Shown here: positions 1-8,024 of the stretch, piece after piece | Layout: each line of letters starts with the position of its first letter | Position numbering within the stretch: position 1 is the stretch's first letter | Assembly (NCBI RefSeq): GCF_001280425.1 | Contig: NZ_LIUF01000008.1 | Location: 1-60,373, forward strand | DNA from: Haloarcula rubripromontorii | GTDB taxonomy: Archaea > Halobacteriota > Halobacteria > Halobacteriales > Haloarculaceae | DNA: 60,373 bases | Direction of reading: 5' to 3' | The notes under the pieces: generated by a model | What the model saw: only the letters and a program-made list of their open reading frames with translations | Databases searched by the model: none | Told to the model about the DNA's origin: nothing | Translations under genes and position numbers: made by a program

Positions 1-1000
<1,000 letters not shown>

Positions 1001-1039
1001 ATTCATACGCACTGTGACTCATTCACCGACGATTTACTC

Positions 1040-1135
1040 GTCGCTGAACGAGTCCAGGCGCAAACTGGATCGCACGGACACACGGTGGAGTCAATCGAGA
1101 CTGGTACCCTCGCGGTTCGATTCCGCGACTCGACG
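1040..1135 (+). ncRNA. tRNA-like processing element (t-element) in the 23S-5S spacer
   Basis: A perfect 5-bp T-arm with a 7-nt loop (CGCGGTTCGATTCCGCG, 1111-1127) is followed by an acceptor-like strand (1128-1135) that can pair with 1040-1053. A D-arm-like CCAG/CTGG stem lies between them. The element ends exactly at the 5S 5' end. In Haloferax volcanii, tRNase Z recognises such a tRNA-like element to mature the 5S 5' end, so this is read as the equivalent signal and not as a decoding tRNA. No credible anticodon arm is seen. Confidence 0.7.
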
Positions 1136-1257
1136 TTAGGCGGCCATAGCGGTGGGGTTGCCTCCCGTACCCATCCCGAACACGGAAGATAAGCCCACCA
1201 GCGTTCCGGGGAGTACTGGAGTGCGCGAGCCTCTGGGAAACGCGGTTCGCCGCCACC
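1136..1257 (+). rRNA. 5S rRNA
   Basis: A 122-nt gene starting TTAGGCGGCCATAGCGG and ending CGCCGCCACC. The two ends pair, and the internal CCCGAACACGGAAGATAAG and GGGGAGTACTGG blocks are typical of haloarchaeal 5S rRNA. It lies directly after the t-element and is followed by a terminator-like hairpin. Confidence 0.96.
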
Positions 1258-1272
1258 ATTCATACCTTTCAT

Positions 1273-1315
1273 AGCCCACTCAGGAGAGACTTCTCTCCCG
1301 AGTGGGCTTTCCGTA
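1273..1315 (+). terminator. Long hairpin plus T-run after the rRNA operon
   Basis: AGCCCACTC (1273-1281) pairs with GAGTGGGCT (1300-1308). An inner GGAGAG/CTCTCC stem surrounds a 4-nt loop, and TTTCCGTATTTG follows. It sits 15 nt after the 5S gene and is a good candidate terminator or 3'-processing site. Confidence 0.75.
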
Positions 1316-1361
1316 TTTGTACAGCGGTTGGCAACTACATAATCGCCCGAGTGGGTGCTGT

Positions 1362-1615
1362 ATGGCTCGCGAAGTCAAGCTGACCTCACGGAACTTCTCG
1401 AAACGGCGACGTACCCGATCTCGGTCGCGACTGCGCGTCAGGAGTTTGAGGATGTACGGCTCGTGTACGCGGACGGTACCGAACCGTTAGCTGCGGCACT
1501 GGATCGGATCGAGGACGAGCGGTTTGACTCTCCCGACGAAGCGCAATCGTCGATCTACAACTCTATTCCGTTTGAAGGGGTCAGTGAGCCGGGCCAGTCA
1601 GAGGGCGAGGGCTGA
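1362..1615 (+). pseudogene. DUF5789 family protein, apparently frameshifted near its start
   Basis: The C-terminal reading frame ends in GEG after a SEPGQSEG stretch and carries the LLETATYPIS and DGTEPLAAALDRIED blocks of the small haloarchaeal DUF5789 family. The family's usual N-terminus MAREVKL is present too, starting at ATG 1362, but in another frame. The frames meet around 1380-1386, so the gene looks shifted by a 1- or 2-base change. A GTG at 1355 is in frame with the C-terminal part and would give an 86-aa product with an altered N-terminus. The gene lies between 5S and tRNA-Cys, which are usually adjacent. A sequencing error is possible. Confidence 0.6.
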
Positions 1616-1661
1616 TCGAATCCGCTACGCTTAAACGACCGAACTGAATACTTCTATTCGC

Positions 1662-1737
1662 GCCAAGGTGGCAGAGTCTGGCCTAACGCAGCGGCCTGCA
1701 GAGCCGCCCACCGCCGGTTCAAATCCGGCCCTTGGCT
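1662..1737 (+). tRNA. tRNA-Cys (GCA)
   Basis: Acceptor strands GCCAAGG (1662-1668) and CCTTGGC (1730-1736) pair fully. The anticodon loop CTGCAGA holds GCA, the T-arm is GCCGG-TTCAAAT-CCGGC, and the discriminator base is T, as expected for cysteine. CCA is not encoded and no intron is visible. The 3' 45 nt form the integration target of the element that follows, and the gene remains intact after integration. Confidence 0.97.
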
Positions 1738-1738
1738 T
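1693..1738 (+). other. attL: 46-bp integration site inside tRNA-Cys
   Basis: The segment from the anticodon stem to one base past the tRNA recurs at 59866-59911 with a single difference (C1711 versus T59884). The copies are in direct orientation, 58,173 bp apart. A tyrosine integrase gene starts 99 bp downstream, as is usual for tRNA-targeted archaeal elements. Confidence 0.93.
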
Positions 1739-1836
1739 GATTTCACCGTTCTCAAGGCTTCTAAAGGCATTTTTCGTCAAAGCTGGTCGTGGTCACAAAC
1801 TCCCGAAAGGGGCCGTTCACGGTAGGATTGACCACT

Positions 1837-2970
1837 ATGAGCCGCGACAAATCGCAAGACGGCGAAGGGCAAGTCCGTGGAATCCCCACGGCCACCCAGC
1901 CGTCCAAGGTTGCATTGACCGAGAAGCAGATCACCGACTACCAACACCACCGCAAGCGGATGCTAAAGTGGTGCCTCAACCTCGGCAAAAATCCCGATGA
2001 AGCCGTGGGGTACTCCGAGGACACCATCCGCGTCCGTGCGGGTCACATCGACCGCTTCTACCGGTGGGTCTGGAACAACGCGTCGGACGGGTACACCACG
2101 CAAGTCACCGAAGATCAGGCAGATCAGTATCTCAAGGAGTTGGCCTACCGAGATGACCTGTCGAGGAGCACGGCGAACAAGTACAAGAAGGCCCTCCAGA
2201 TGCTCTTCAAGTGGAGGTCGCACGATCTCGGCGAAGACCACGACTGGGATCCCGCCCTCACGTTCGCCACCAGCGACAGCTCCAGCCAGCCCCGAGACTA
2301 CCTCTCCCGCGACGAACGTCAGCAACTCCGTGAAGGCGTCCTCGAACTCGGCGACGAGATTCCCTCCTACAAGTCCGTCTCACCCGAGGAACGCCGCCGC
2401 ATCAAGAAACTCCTCGCCGTCCGCCTCTCGAAGCCGCTCAGCGAGATCGGCAAGGACGACTGGAAGGAAGAACGGTCGTGGAAGTACCCCTCGATGGTGT
2501 TCACCGCACTCGACGCCGGCCTCCGCCCGGTCGAAGTCGGGCGCGCGACGACGGAGTGGGTGGACATCAGCAACGAGGTGCTGCGCATCCCGAAGGGCGA
2601 GTCCAGCAAGAACCGGGAGAACTGGACGGTCGCACTCTCGGAACGCACGGCGGACTACCTCGACCGCTGGCTCACCGAGCGCGAGTCGTACACCAAGTAC
2701 GACGACACGGACGCCCTCTGGCTCACGCGGCGCGGTAACCCGTACTCCTCGTCGAGCTGTAACGGCCTCCTCAGCCGGGTGCTGGAACACACCGACATCG
2801 ACAGGGACGTGACGTGGTACGCCATCCGACACTCGGTCGGGACGTACATGTCGGCGGAGGCCGGTCTCGGCGCGACGCAACAGCAGTTGCGCCACAAGTC
2901 GTCGCAGACCACCCTCAAGTACGATCAGGCCCCACCAGAGGAGCGGCGCGACGCCCTAGACAAGATGTGA
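1837..2970 (+). CDS. Tyrosine recombinase (integrase)
   Basis: A 377-aa phage-type integrase predicted to recombine attL and attR for integration and excision. The N-terminal half (residues about 30-140) is a SAM-like core-binding domain. The catalytic half shows Arg about 230 in GLRPVEVG, a YAIRHS motif with Arg about 331 (Tyr-x-x-Arg replaces the usual His-x-x-Arg, as in many haloarchaeal integrases), LRHKSS with His about 353, and the nucleophile Tyr about 362 in LKYDQ. ATG 1837 is preferred; an in-frame GTG at 1789 would add 16 unlikely residues. The gene sits just inside attL and reads into the element. Its stop is 8 bp from the convergent stop of the next gene. Confidence 0.93.
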   Translation: MSRDKSQDGEGQVRGIPTATQPSKVALTEKQITDYQHHRKRMLKWCLNLGKNPDEAVGYSEDTIRVRAGHIDRFYRWVWNNASDGYTTQVTEDQADQYLKELAYRDDLSRSTANKYKKALQMLFKWRSHDLGEDHDWDPALTFATSDSSSQPRDYLSRDERQQLREGVLELGDEIPSYKSVSPEERRRIKKLLAVRLSKPLSEIGKDDWKEERSWKYPSMVFTALDAGLRPVEVGRATTEWVDISNEVLRIPKGESSKNRENWTVALSERTADYLDRWLTERESYTKYDDTDALWLTRRGNPYSSSSCNGLLSRVLEHTDIDRDVTWYAIRHSVGTYMSAEAGLGATQQQLRHKSSQTTLKYDQAPPEERRDALDKM

Positions 2971-2978
2971 CGAGACTC

Positions 2979-3326
2979 CTACCCGACGATCTCTGACTCG
3001 GGGACGGGATCAATGGCATCGACGCGTGCCCGCCGGTCGTCGATCGCCGACGGCCCAGCCTCCAGCCAGCGCGCCCACACGTGCCACCTGAACGGCGCGC
3101 GCTCTGATGCGAACAACACTCCGCTCATCCACGGATACTCACCGCTTCGGCGAGCGAACGGGGCCGCCAGCGAACGCGTCTCGCGCTCGCCGTCGGACTC
3201 GGCGATCTCGACGTTCTCGATTCGGACACCCATCTCGCGGCCATCGGCGAGCTGGATCACGGCCCATCCGCCACGATCGACCGCTCGGTGAACGCCGTCG
3301 ACGATCCCCACCGGCGAATCACTCAT
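2979..3326 (-). CDS. Hypothetical protein (115 aa)
   Basis: A small acidic protein of unknown family. It opens MSDSPVGIVDGVHRAVDRGG, has a WAVIQLADGREMGVRIENVEI stretch likely to form beta strands, and is Trp- and Arg-rich near the C-terminus. The start at 3326 is chosen because GAGGT lies upstream at a suitable distance and the ATG overlaps the stop of the preceding minus-strand gene by 8 nt, a coupling typical of this element. The two genes probably form a two-gene operon. No function is proposed. Confidence 0.6.
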   Translation of the reverse strand: MSDSPVGIVDGVHRAVDRGGWAVIQLADGREMGVRIENVEIAESDGERETRSLAAPFARRSGEYPWMSGVLFASERAPFRWHVWARWLEAGPSAIDDRRARVDAIDPVPESEIVG

Positions 3327-3660
3327 CGCTGACCACCTCGAGGCCCTCCAGCGGTTCGCTCTCGCCACCCGGGCCGACAATATTCAACTCCATCTTCTCG
3401 CCGAGACTGTCGTTGCTGTAGATCAGATACGCGAACTGGGACTCGCCACCCCCGAGCAAGATGTAGATGCTGACGATGACGCCAACCTCGCCGTCGGAGG
3501 CAACCTCCAACTCTCCCTCTTCGGTGACGCGCCCAATGATGTCATAGCTGTCCGTATGGACACCAATCACCCGCCCCTCGCGCAGGCGGAGCAGGTGCTT
3601 GGGTTCCGGGTTCTCGATTCGCTCTTCGATGCGCTCGTCGTCGATGGTTGCCGTGTTCAT
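3319..3660 (-). CDS. Hypothetical protein (113 aa)
   Basis: An unrecognised acidic protein, MNTATIDDERIEERIE onward, with alternating hydrophobic segments (REGRVIGVHTDSYDIIGRV, GVIVSIYILLGGG) that suggest a small beta-barrel. ATG 3660 is preferred over the in-frame ATG 3681: a TATA-like TTTAT on the minus strand (3695-3691) lies about 33 nt upstream and AGGAG precedes the ATG, whereas 3681 is too close to that box. It is transcribed with the downstream 115-aa gene. Confidence 0.65.
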   Translation of the reverse strand: MNTATIDDERIEERIENPEPKHLLRLREGRVIGVHTDSYDIIGRVTEEGELEVASDGEVGVIVSIYILLGGGESQFAYLIYSNDSLGEKMELNIVGPGGESEPLEGLEVVSDE

Positions 3661-3687
3661 CGGCGCTCCTGCGGTAGACATGACCCC

Positions 3688-3738
3688 CAGATAAAGGCAC
3701 GAACGGCTGCAGTACCCTGCCTCACGAACCTTTATCTG
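3688..3738. promoter_or_regulatory. Inverted TATA-like repeats
   Basis: CAGATAAAGG (3688-3697) and its exact reverse complement CCTTTATCTG (3729-3738) are separated by 31 bp. The left copy is the probable TATA box of the minus-strand gene starting at 3660. The right copy could be a divergent promoter or half of an operator. Confidence 0.5.
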
Positions 3739-3776
3739 CCACCGACAGGCCAAACATCCGTGGCAACAACTGAGAC

Positions 3777-4240
3777 TCAATCCCCGTGGGAGTGCTGGAG
3801 CGCGAACACTGCATCCCAGCCCGTCTGCCCCGACGCGTCCAGCACGTCCTCGCGACGGGGGAACATCCCGATGGCCTCGTCGAGCAACCGTCCAACGTCG
3901 TCCTCCTCGAGCCACGTCAGGGAGCCCGAGAGCGACGGCTCCGAGGCTTCCCGAACATACTCGACCTACACGTCGGACTCGCCCTCCTCGCACGCGTAGC
4001 GCACGTAGGCGACCAGCAACACGACGCGCTCCACCGCCTTCGAGCGCACCTTCTCCATCCGGAGGAGGTTGTCGAGATGAATCCTGATCCTGAGGAGTTG
4101 TAACTCGTAGTCTCTCCATCGGGAACCACTCCTGCTCGAGGAGCCAGCGGGGAACCTCTTCGCGTCGATGTTGGAGCCCCTGCTCGCCGTCGAGACTGAT
4201 CGGGAACCTTCCTGTGCGTAGACCCTTGGGGAACCCTGCC
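3777..4240 (-). pseudogene. Decayed gene with frameshift and internal stop
   Basis: Two minus-strand reading frames together give a plausible protein. Upstream, REEVPRWLLEQEW is in one frame. Past about 4115, DYELQLLRIRIHLDNLLRM and then VERVVLLVAYVRYACEEGE continue in another. That frame meets TAG at 3968-3966 and then resumes as SGSLTWLEEDDVGRLLDEAI, ending at TGA 3779-3777. The final part is acidic and haloarchaeal in character, whereas the longer overlapping frame is Arg/Gly-rich and looks like a shadow. No start codon could be fixed. Family unknown. Confidence 0.5.
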
Positions 4241-4263
4241 TGTACGCGAGAGAGAAGAGTGGG

Positions 4264-4470
4264 TTACTCGTCGTCGAGATCGATGTCGAGGGCTTCTGCT
4301 ACTTCTTCGGTGGTGTACTGCTTGTCTTCGTCGTTGATCTCGTCGATGCGGGCCTCGATGGCTTGTTCTTCTCTCGGGGTCATTTCGTCGTCGCTGGTCA
4401 CGTGGATGTGTAGGTGTTCTTGGTGCTTAGTGTTCTGGGCGCGCTGGAGTACCTGCTCCGCTGCCTGCAC
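4264..4470 (-). CDS. Hypothetical protein (68 aa), possibly N-terminally truncated
   Basis: A short, very acidic protein. It has a His/Gln-rich stretch (KHQEHLHIHVTSDD) followed by a helical EEQAIEARIDEINDEDKQYT segment, and ends IDLDDE. The only start available is GTG 4470. The open frame continues upstream without a start (…HHVLEKEESTRLD), so this may be the tail of a longer, damaged gene. Not recognised. Confidence 0.45.
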   Translation of the reverse strand: MQAAEQVLQRAQNTKHQEHLHIHVTSDDEMTPREEQAIEARIDEINDEDKQYTTEEVAEALDIDLDDE

Positions 4471-4815
4471 GTCGAGACGCGTGGACTCCTCTTTCTCGAG
4501 GACATGGTGGGATCCCTGCTTGCGGTGACGCGGGTCTGTCTTACCTCTCGACAGATGGTGACGAGACTCTGTTCCTCGAGGTTCCTGTTCTTGGCCCGGG
4601 GATGATCTGGGGCTCGGCCCTTGACTCTGAGAGCCTCTGTGTCCAGTCGCACGTCGGCGCCAGTCACTCGGCGAGCAATCGCGGAGCTACCCTTTTTATG
4701 ACGGGGGCCGCCTGTCCCCCCGTAGGGGGGACAGGTCTTCGGCCTCGGACGGAGCGCCGATTTTCTATCAAATCCTGTGAAATATCTTATAAGTGTTTGA
4801 CACGTACATTCAGGT
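4471..4815. other. Gene-poor interval with a perfect hairpin and a promoter
   Basis: No convincing coding frame was found in this 345-bp stretch. CCTGTCCCCCC (4711-4721) and GGGGGGACAGG (4725-4735) form an 11-bp perfect stem with a 3-nt loop. A TATA box CTTATAAG lies at 4786-4793, about 27 nt upstream of the GTG at 4816. Confidence 0.7.
4786..4793 (+). promoter_or_regulatory. TATA box for the gene at 4816
   Basis: CTTATAAG is centred about 27 nt before GTG 4816, the archaeal spacing for a leaderless transcript. It supports the GTG as the true start. Confidence 0.75.
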
Positions 4816-5604
4816 GTGAACGAGGAAGTACAGCAACCCGATCTGGACGATCTCTCCGAGCGCATCCTTGCGTTCGTGCGAGCGACGGGCGAGGACGGTG
4901 CTACGGTGAGCGACATCGTGGACGCGTACGATGACCTGACCGAGGACGACAGGGGCCGGATTCACGACCGGATCAACCGCAAGCTGGAGCCGTCGGGTCA
5001 CGTGGAGCGCGAAGAGGACGCCATCGAGACCGATGGTGGCGTATCTGACGCACACGTGTTCCGACTGACGGAGTGGGGCGAGATGTACCTCAACGAGCGC
5101 GACGAACCCGTGACGGACGCCGCGGAGGCGGCAGACGTGCAGGTGGGGCTGGCGGAGGCAGTTGGCCGTATCGAGGATGTGGAGACACGCGTGGACGTAA
5201 TGGAGTCCGAGGTTGGCGAGCGACTGGAGGGATTCGGCGACCGGCTTGGGCGCGCCGAGGACGAGGTTGAGGGCGCAGCGGAGGCCGTGCAGGGTGCGGT
5301 GTCGACGGCGGACACCGCCCGGGAGGACGCCGAGGAGGCCGTGGACGAGGTAGAGGAGCTACGCGAGCAAGTCGAGGATCTTGATGACGCGGTGGCCATA
5401 CTGGAGAAGCAACTGGAGGACGAGAAGGAGCGCCGGGAGGAGATGCTCGGTGATCTGGACGAGACCGATGGAACCGTTGCGGCGCGTTTAGAGTGGATTG
5501 AAGAGAACGTGCGGTGGTTCCGGCAGAAGGTAGACGAGTTCGACGGGCTGTTTGACGAGCTATCCGAGTCGTCGCTTCTGCGCGGTTGGCGACGTGGCGA
5601 GTGA
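4816..5604 (+). CDS. Winged-helix protein with long coiled coil (262 aa)
   Basis: Residues about 10-100 look like a winged-helix domain (ILAFVRATGEDGATVSDIVDAY as helix-turn-helix, then a wing ending VFRLTEWGEMYL). Residues about 105-235 are an almost unbroken heptad-like coiled coil rich in Glu, Ala and Val, and the tail is SSLLRGWRRGE. Similar architectures occur in haloarchaeal plasmid and virus genes as DNA-binding or partition-like factors, but no specific family is recognised. The start is GTG, backed by the TATA box at 4786. It is convergent with the next gene (stops 4 bp apart) and has its own promoter. Confidence 0.75.
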   Translation: MNEEVQQPDLDDLSERILAFVRATGEDGATVSDIVDAYDDLTEDDRGRIHDRINRKLEPSGHVEREEDAIETDGGVSDAHVFRLTEWGEMYLNERDEPVTDAAEAADVQVGLAEAVGRIEDVETRVDVMESEVGERLEGFGDRLGRAEDEVEGAAEAVQGAVSTADTAREDAEEAVDEVEELREQVEDLDDAVAILEKQLEDEKERREEMLGDLDETDGTVAARLEWIEENVRWFRQKVDEFDGLFDELSESSLLRGWRRGE

Positions 5605-5608
5605 CCCT

Positions 5609-6268
5609 CTATTCACCGACGTGGATGTCGTCCAGCGCGCGCTGGACGCCCGGGCGGTCGATGATTCTGTCGAGGGTGCGGCAGTAGCCCTCCCACGCGT
5701 TCACCGCCCAGTCGTCGTTCGTGGAGGAGATTCCGCGTCCATCGGGCGCGAGAACGGTGCCGTGCGGGAGGTCTGCGAGGTGTTCGCCGAGGGCGTGGCG
5801 GCGCGCTTCGGCGAGGGCCATCGCCGAGGGGTGGGCTTCGGGCGCGATGCAGACGGCGTGCAGGCCGGTGGGTATCGCGTCGTCCTCGCTCGCGAAGGCG
5901 AGCAGGCGGATGGTGACGCCGTACCGCAACCCGCCGTCGACGCCGAGGACGGCATCGCCGGGCACGTACGCGATGTAGTCGCGGTGGGTGTCGACGGCGG
6001 TGGCGGGCATCGACGTGGTGACTTCTTCGACGTTGACCGCCCAGTCGTCCATCTCGGGCGCGCTGTGGTCTTGCCAGTTGATGTGTTCGACGACGGAATC
6101 AGCGCGAATCACGGGGTAGTGGTTGTCCGTGTTGAGCGCGGTGAGGGTGCCGTCGACGGCGGTGACGTCGAATTCGTGTTCACGGCAGTCGTCGGTTTGG
6201 GTGGCGAGGTGGTCTGTCAAGGTGAGCGCGTCGGGCGCGCTGTCGGGGAGGTAGTCGGTGGGCTGCAT
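5609..6268 (-). CDS. Hypothetical protein (219 aa)
   Basis: An unrecognised, soluble acidic protein. It contains a repeated DDWAV motif (DDWAVNVEE near residue 75 and NDDWAVNAWEGY near 185), a VCIAPEAHPSAMALAEARRHAL segment and no membrane segment. It follows the 83-aa gene on the same strand, and the upstream TGA (6273-6271) overlaps a possible GTG start at 6274. ATG 6268 is the alternative chosen here. The two genes are probably co-transcribed. Function unknown. Confidence 0.65.
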   Translation of the reverse strand: MQPTDYLPDSAPDALTLTDHLATQTDDCREHEFDVTAVDGTLTALNTDNHYPVIRADSVVEHINWQDHSAPEMDDWAVNVEEVTTSMPATAVDTHRDYIAYVPGDAVLGVDGGLRYGVTIRLLAFASEDDAIPTGLHAVCIAPEAHPSAMALAEARRHALGEHLADLPHGTVLAPDGRGISSTNDDWAVNAWEGYCRTLDRIIDRPGVQRALDDIHVGE

Positions 6269-6270
6269 CG

Positions 6271-6522
6271 TCACACCTTCTCCTCCTCGTTTTCTTCCTC
6301 CACGCGTGCGGTCATGCGGTCGTCTTCGTCGGCGATGATGGCTGCCTCGACGCCGTCTCCTTCCCGGCTGATGAGGATCGTCGTGTCGCCGTCGGGCCGG
6401 TGGGTGAGATTCACCGTGAGGTCAGAGTCCGCGAGATCGAACTCTTGGTACTCGTATTCGCCGTTGGAGTCGAATTCGCGGTCTCGGGGTCTGATCATCC
6501 GTGGATAGTCAGGGGTATTCAT
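6271..6522 (-). CDS. Hypothetical protein (83 aa)
   Basis: A small protein, MNTPDYPRMIRPRDREFD onward, with beta-strand-like DSDLTVNLTHRPDGDTTILISR and an acidic tail ending EEENEEEKV. ATG 6522 is chosen because CCTTTATCCC on the minus strand lies about 30 nt upstream, matching a promoter form seen repeatedly in this element. It is the first gene of a two-gene operon with the 219-aa gene. Confidence 0.65.
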   Translation of the reverse strand: MNTPDYPRMIRPRDREFDSNGEYEYQEFDLADSDLTVNLTHRPDGDTTILISREGDGVEAAIIADEDDRMTARVEEENEEEKV

Positions 6523-6528
6523 ACGCAC

Positions 6529-7245
6529 TTCTGGGGTATCCGGTGATGGGATAAAGGGATCTGCCGGCGGGCTGCTCGGATAGTGGCCGGTGGTTCGATT
6601 TGGACATAATCGGCCGCATCTGTGTGGGTGTTGACTATTTCTTCCTCCCTTGACCGAGGTCGTGCCCCGGTTTCTTCGCCAATCCCGAACCGCGCAAAAT
6701 TGGAGAATAAGATAGTACTACATCGTGGAAAACTAACCACAAGGTGTGACACTCCGGAATTGCTACTTCGTTTTTTCCTCCCGAATTTACCGAAGCACGG
6801 ATCCTACAATCACTCTTCTTGATTTGTTCTGACTATTAATCTCCGCTCTTCGACCGTGATTCTCAATGGAGTTCGTTCTGTCACTCCACGTATCTTGGAA
6901 CGCCAGAACACTCCAACTCTTCAGAACAGAATCGTCCTTCTGAACCAACATAGGGGAAGTTACGACATCAGGATGGGCCAAAGGCAAAGATTAAAGTTGG
7001 TCGGGTGGTTATAGTCTACTAACGCCTGAAGAGGCGGAATTGGACGATGAAGACGATACGTTGGTATTCGCGACGGCAAGTTCGGCGTCACGCGCCCGGC
7101 GTTCTGTGGAAGGGTCGGCGGGCTCGTGACGCGGGCAGAGTCGCCGCGGTGGACGCAAAGCGACTCCAGTTGCCCATTCTCAAGTGGGCGGGAGTTCGTC
7201 TTGAAACCTGCGTCTGCCGCGCTCTAGTCAGCCCCACTCTCAACC
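6529..7245. other. 717-bp gene-free region; long leader before the ubiquitin-like operon
   Basis: The left 450 bp is AT-richer than its surroundings and holds no credible gene. From about 7010 the DNA becomes GC-rich. TTATAG at 7009-7014 is a reasonable TATA box and would start transcription near 7035, which leaves a leader of about 210 nt before ATG 7246. No good TATA box lies closer to 7246. A weak frame from ATG 7047 overlaps the next gene's start and is basic, unlike its neighbours, so it is not called. Confidence 0.5.
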
Positions 7246-7530
7246 ATGAGTGAACCTAACGACGCCGCCGAGCGCGGCACCGATCAAGGCGCATCGACCG
7301 TCACGTTCACCGTCAAATCTGGACGTGGAGATAATCAGGAGTTCGAGTTCGAGAAGGGCACCAAGGTAGGTGATGCCGCTAAGGAGGTCGCCGAGGAATA
7401 CGGGTACGACCCCAACGACCCTACCTTCGTCCACCCCGAGGAGGGAGAACTCGACCGCAACAAGCCTCTCGCACCGTACCACCTTGACGGTGATACTGTA
7501 ACCCTCGTCAACGAGGAGAAAGGCGTCTAA
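7246..7530 (+). CDS. Ubiquitin-like protein (BilA-like)
   Basis: A 94-aa beta-grasp protein, presumed to be the modifier of a conjugation pathway. After a flexible acidic tail (residues 1-17) the order is strand STVTFTVKSGR, strand QEFEFEKGTKV, helix GDAAKEVAEEYG, then LDRNKPLAPYHLDGDTVTLVNEEKGV. This matches bacterial Ubl families found beside E1/E2 genes. The C-terminus is Lys-Gly-Val and not Gly-Gly, so either the last Val must be trimmed (the JAMM protein of the operon is a candidate) or conjugation uses an unusual end. First gene of a four-gene operon; the E2 gene follows after 2 bp. Confidence 0.8.
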   Translation: MSEPNDAAERGTDQGASTVTFTVKSGRGDNQEFEFEKGTKVGDAAKEVAEEYGYDPNDPTFVHPEEGELDRNKPLAPYHLDGDTVTLVNEEKGV

Positions 7531-7532
7531 GC

Positions 7533-8024
7533 GTGCAAGCTGACGTCACCCGAACGGTGGTAGAAAAGCAGCTCGCGGACGTGCGCGAGCTGGCCCAGAC
7601 GAACAACTGGGAGGTCGAAGCCGACCTCGAAGCACTCGCTGTCGAAGTCCGGATGCAGAGTCCCGTTGACGACGAAGAATATGTCATCCATCTCGACTGC
7701 GAAGGATTCGACGAAAAACCACCCTACGTCGAGATGGTGCATCCAGAAACAGGCGAGGTCGGCGACTACGAGGCGTACTTCGATGACCGGGGAAAGAACC
7801 CCAACATTATCGCGTATGGGGATGGGAAGAAAGACCCAGTCCTCTGTCACCAGTACAACCGACGCATCTACGAGGACGACGCCACACCCCATGGAAACTG
7901 GACGATGGCCGACTGGCAATCCGACGCGGACAATCTGACCACGCTCGGTGACATCGTTGCCGACATCTACCACCGAATCAGCGATCCGGAACGCTATCAA
8001 GGGAGGTATGACGGCCAACGATGA
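7533..8024 (+). CDS. E2-like ubiquitin-conjugating protein (BilB-like)
   Basis: A 163-aa protein fitting the prokaryotic E2/UBC fold: N-terminal helix (QLADVRELAQTNNW), strands with YVIHLDCEGFDEKPPYVEMVHP (a Pro-Pro turn followed by His-Pro, as in E2 cores), then DPVLCHQYNRRIYED with Cys105 as the likely catalytic cysteine, NWTMADWQ, and a helix LTTLGDIVADIYHRI. In E2 enzymes the active Cys likewise precedes a W-x-P-like segment and the closing helix. The start is GTG 2 bp after the Ubl stop. The stop overlaps the ATG of the JAMM gene. Assignment relies on context plus pattern. Confidence 0.75.
   Translation: MQADVTRTVVEKQLADVRELAQTNNWEVEADLEALAVEVRMQSPVDDEEYVIHLDCEGFDEKPPYVEMVHPETGEVGDYEAYFDDRGKNPNIIAYGDGKKDPVLCHQYNRRIYEDDATPHGNWTMADWQSDADNLTTLGDIVADIYHRISDPERYQGRYDGQR

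Noticed and set aside
1668-2000. Plus-strand 110-aa frame across tRNA-Cys
   Set aside because: It covers the tRNA and the integrase start in another frame; composition is not haloarchaeal.
3661-4119. N-terminal extension of the 113-aa gene to 266 aa
   Set aside because: The extension is Arg/Gly-rich, whereas promoter and ribosome-binding site fit ATG 3660. Another frame there is the better coding candidate.
5552-6508. 318-aa plus-strand frame
   Set aside because: Shadow of the two minus-strand genes 5609-6522.
7047-7253. 68-aa frame upstream of the ubiquitin-like gene
   Set aside because: Basic, unlike the proteome, and overlaps the next gene's start.
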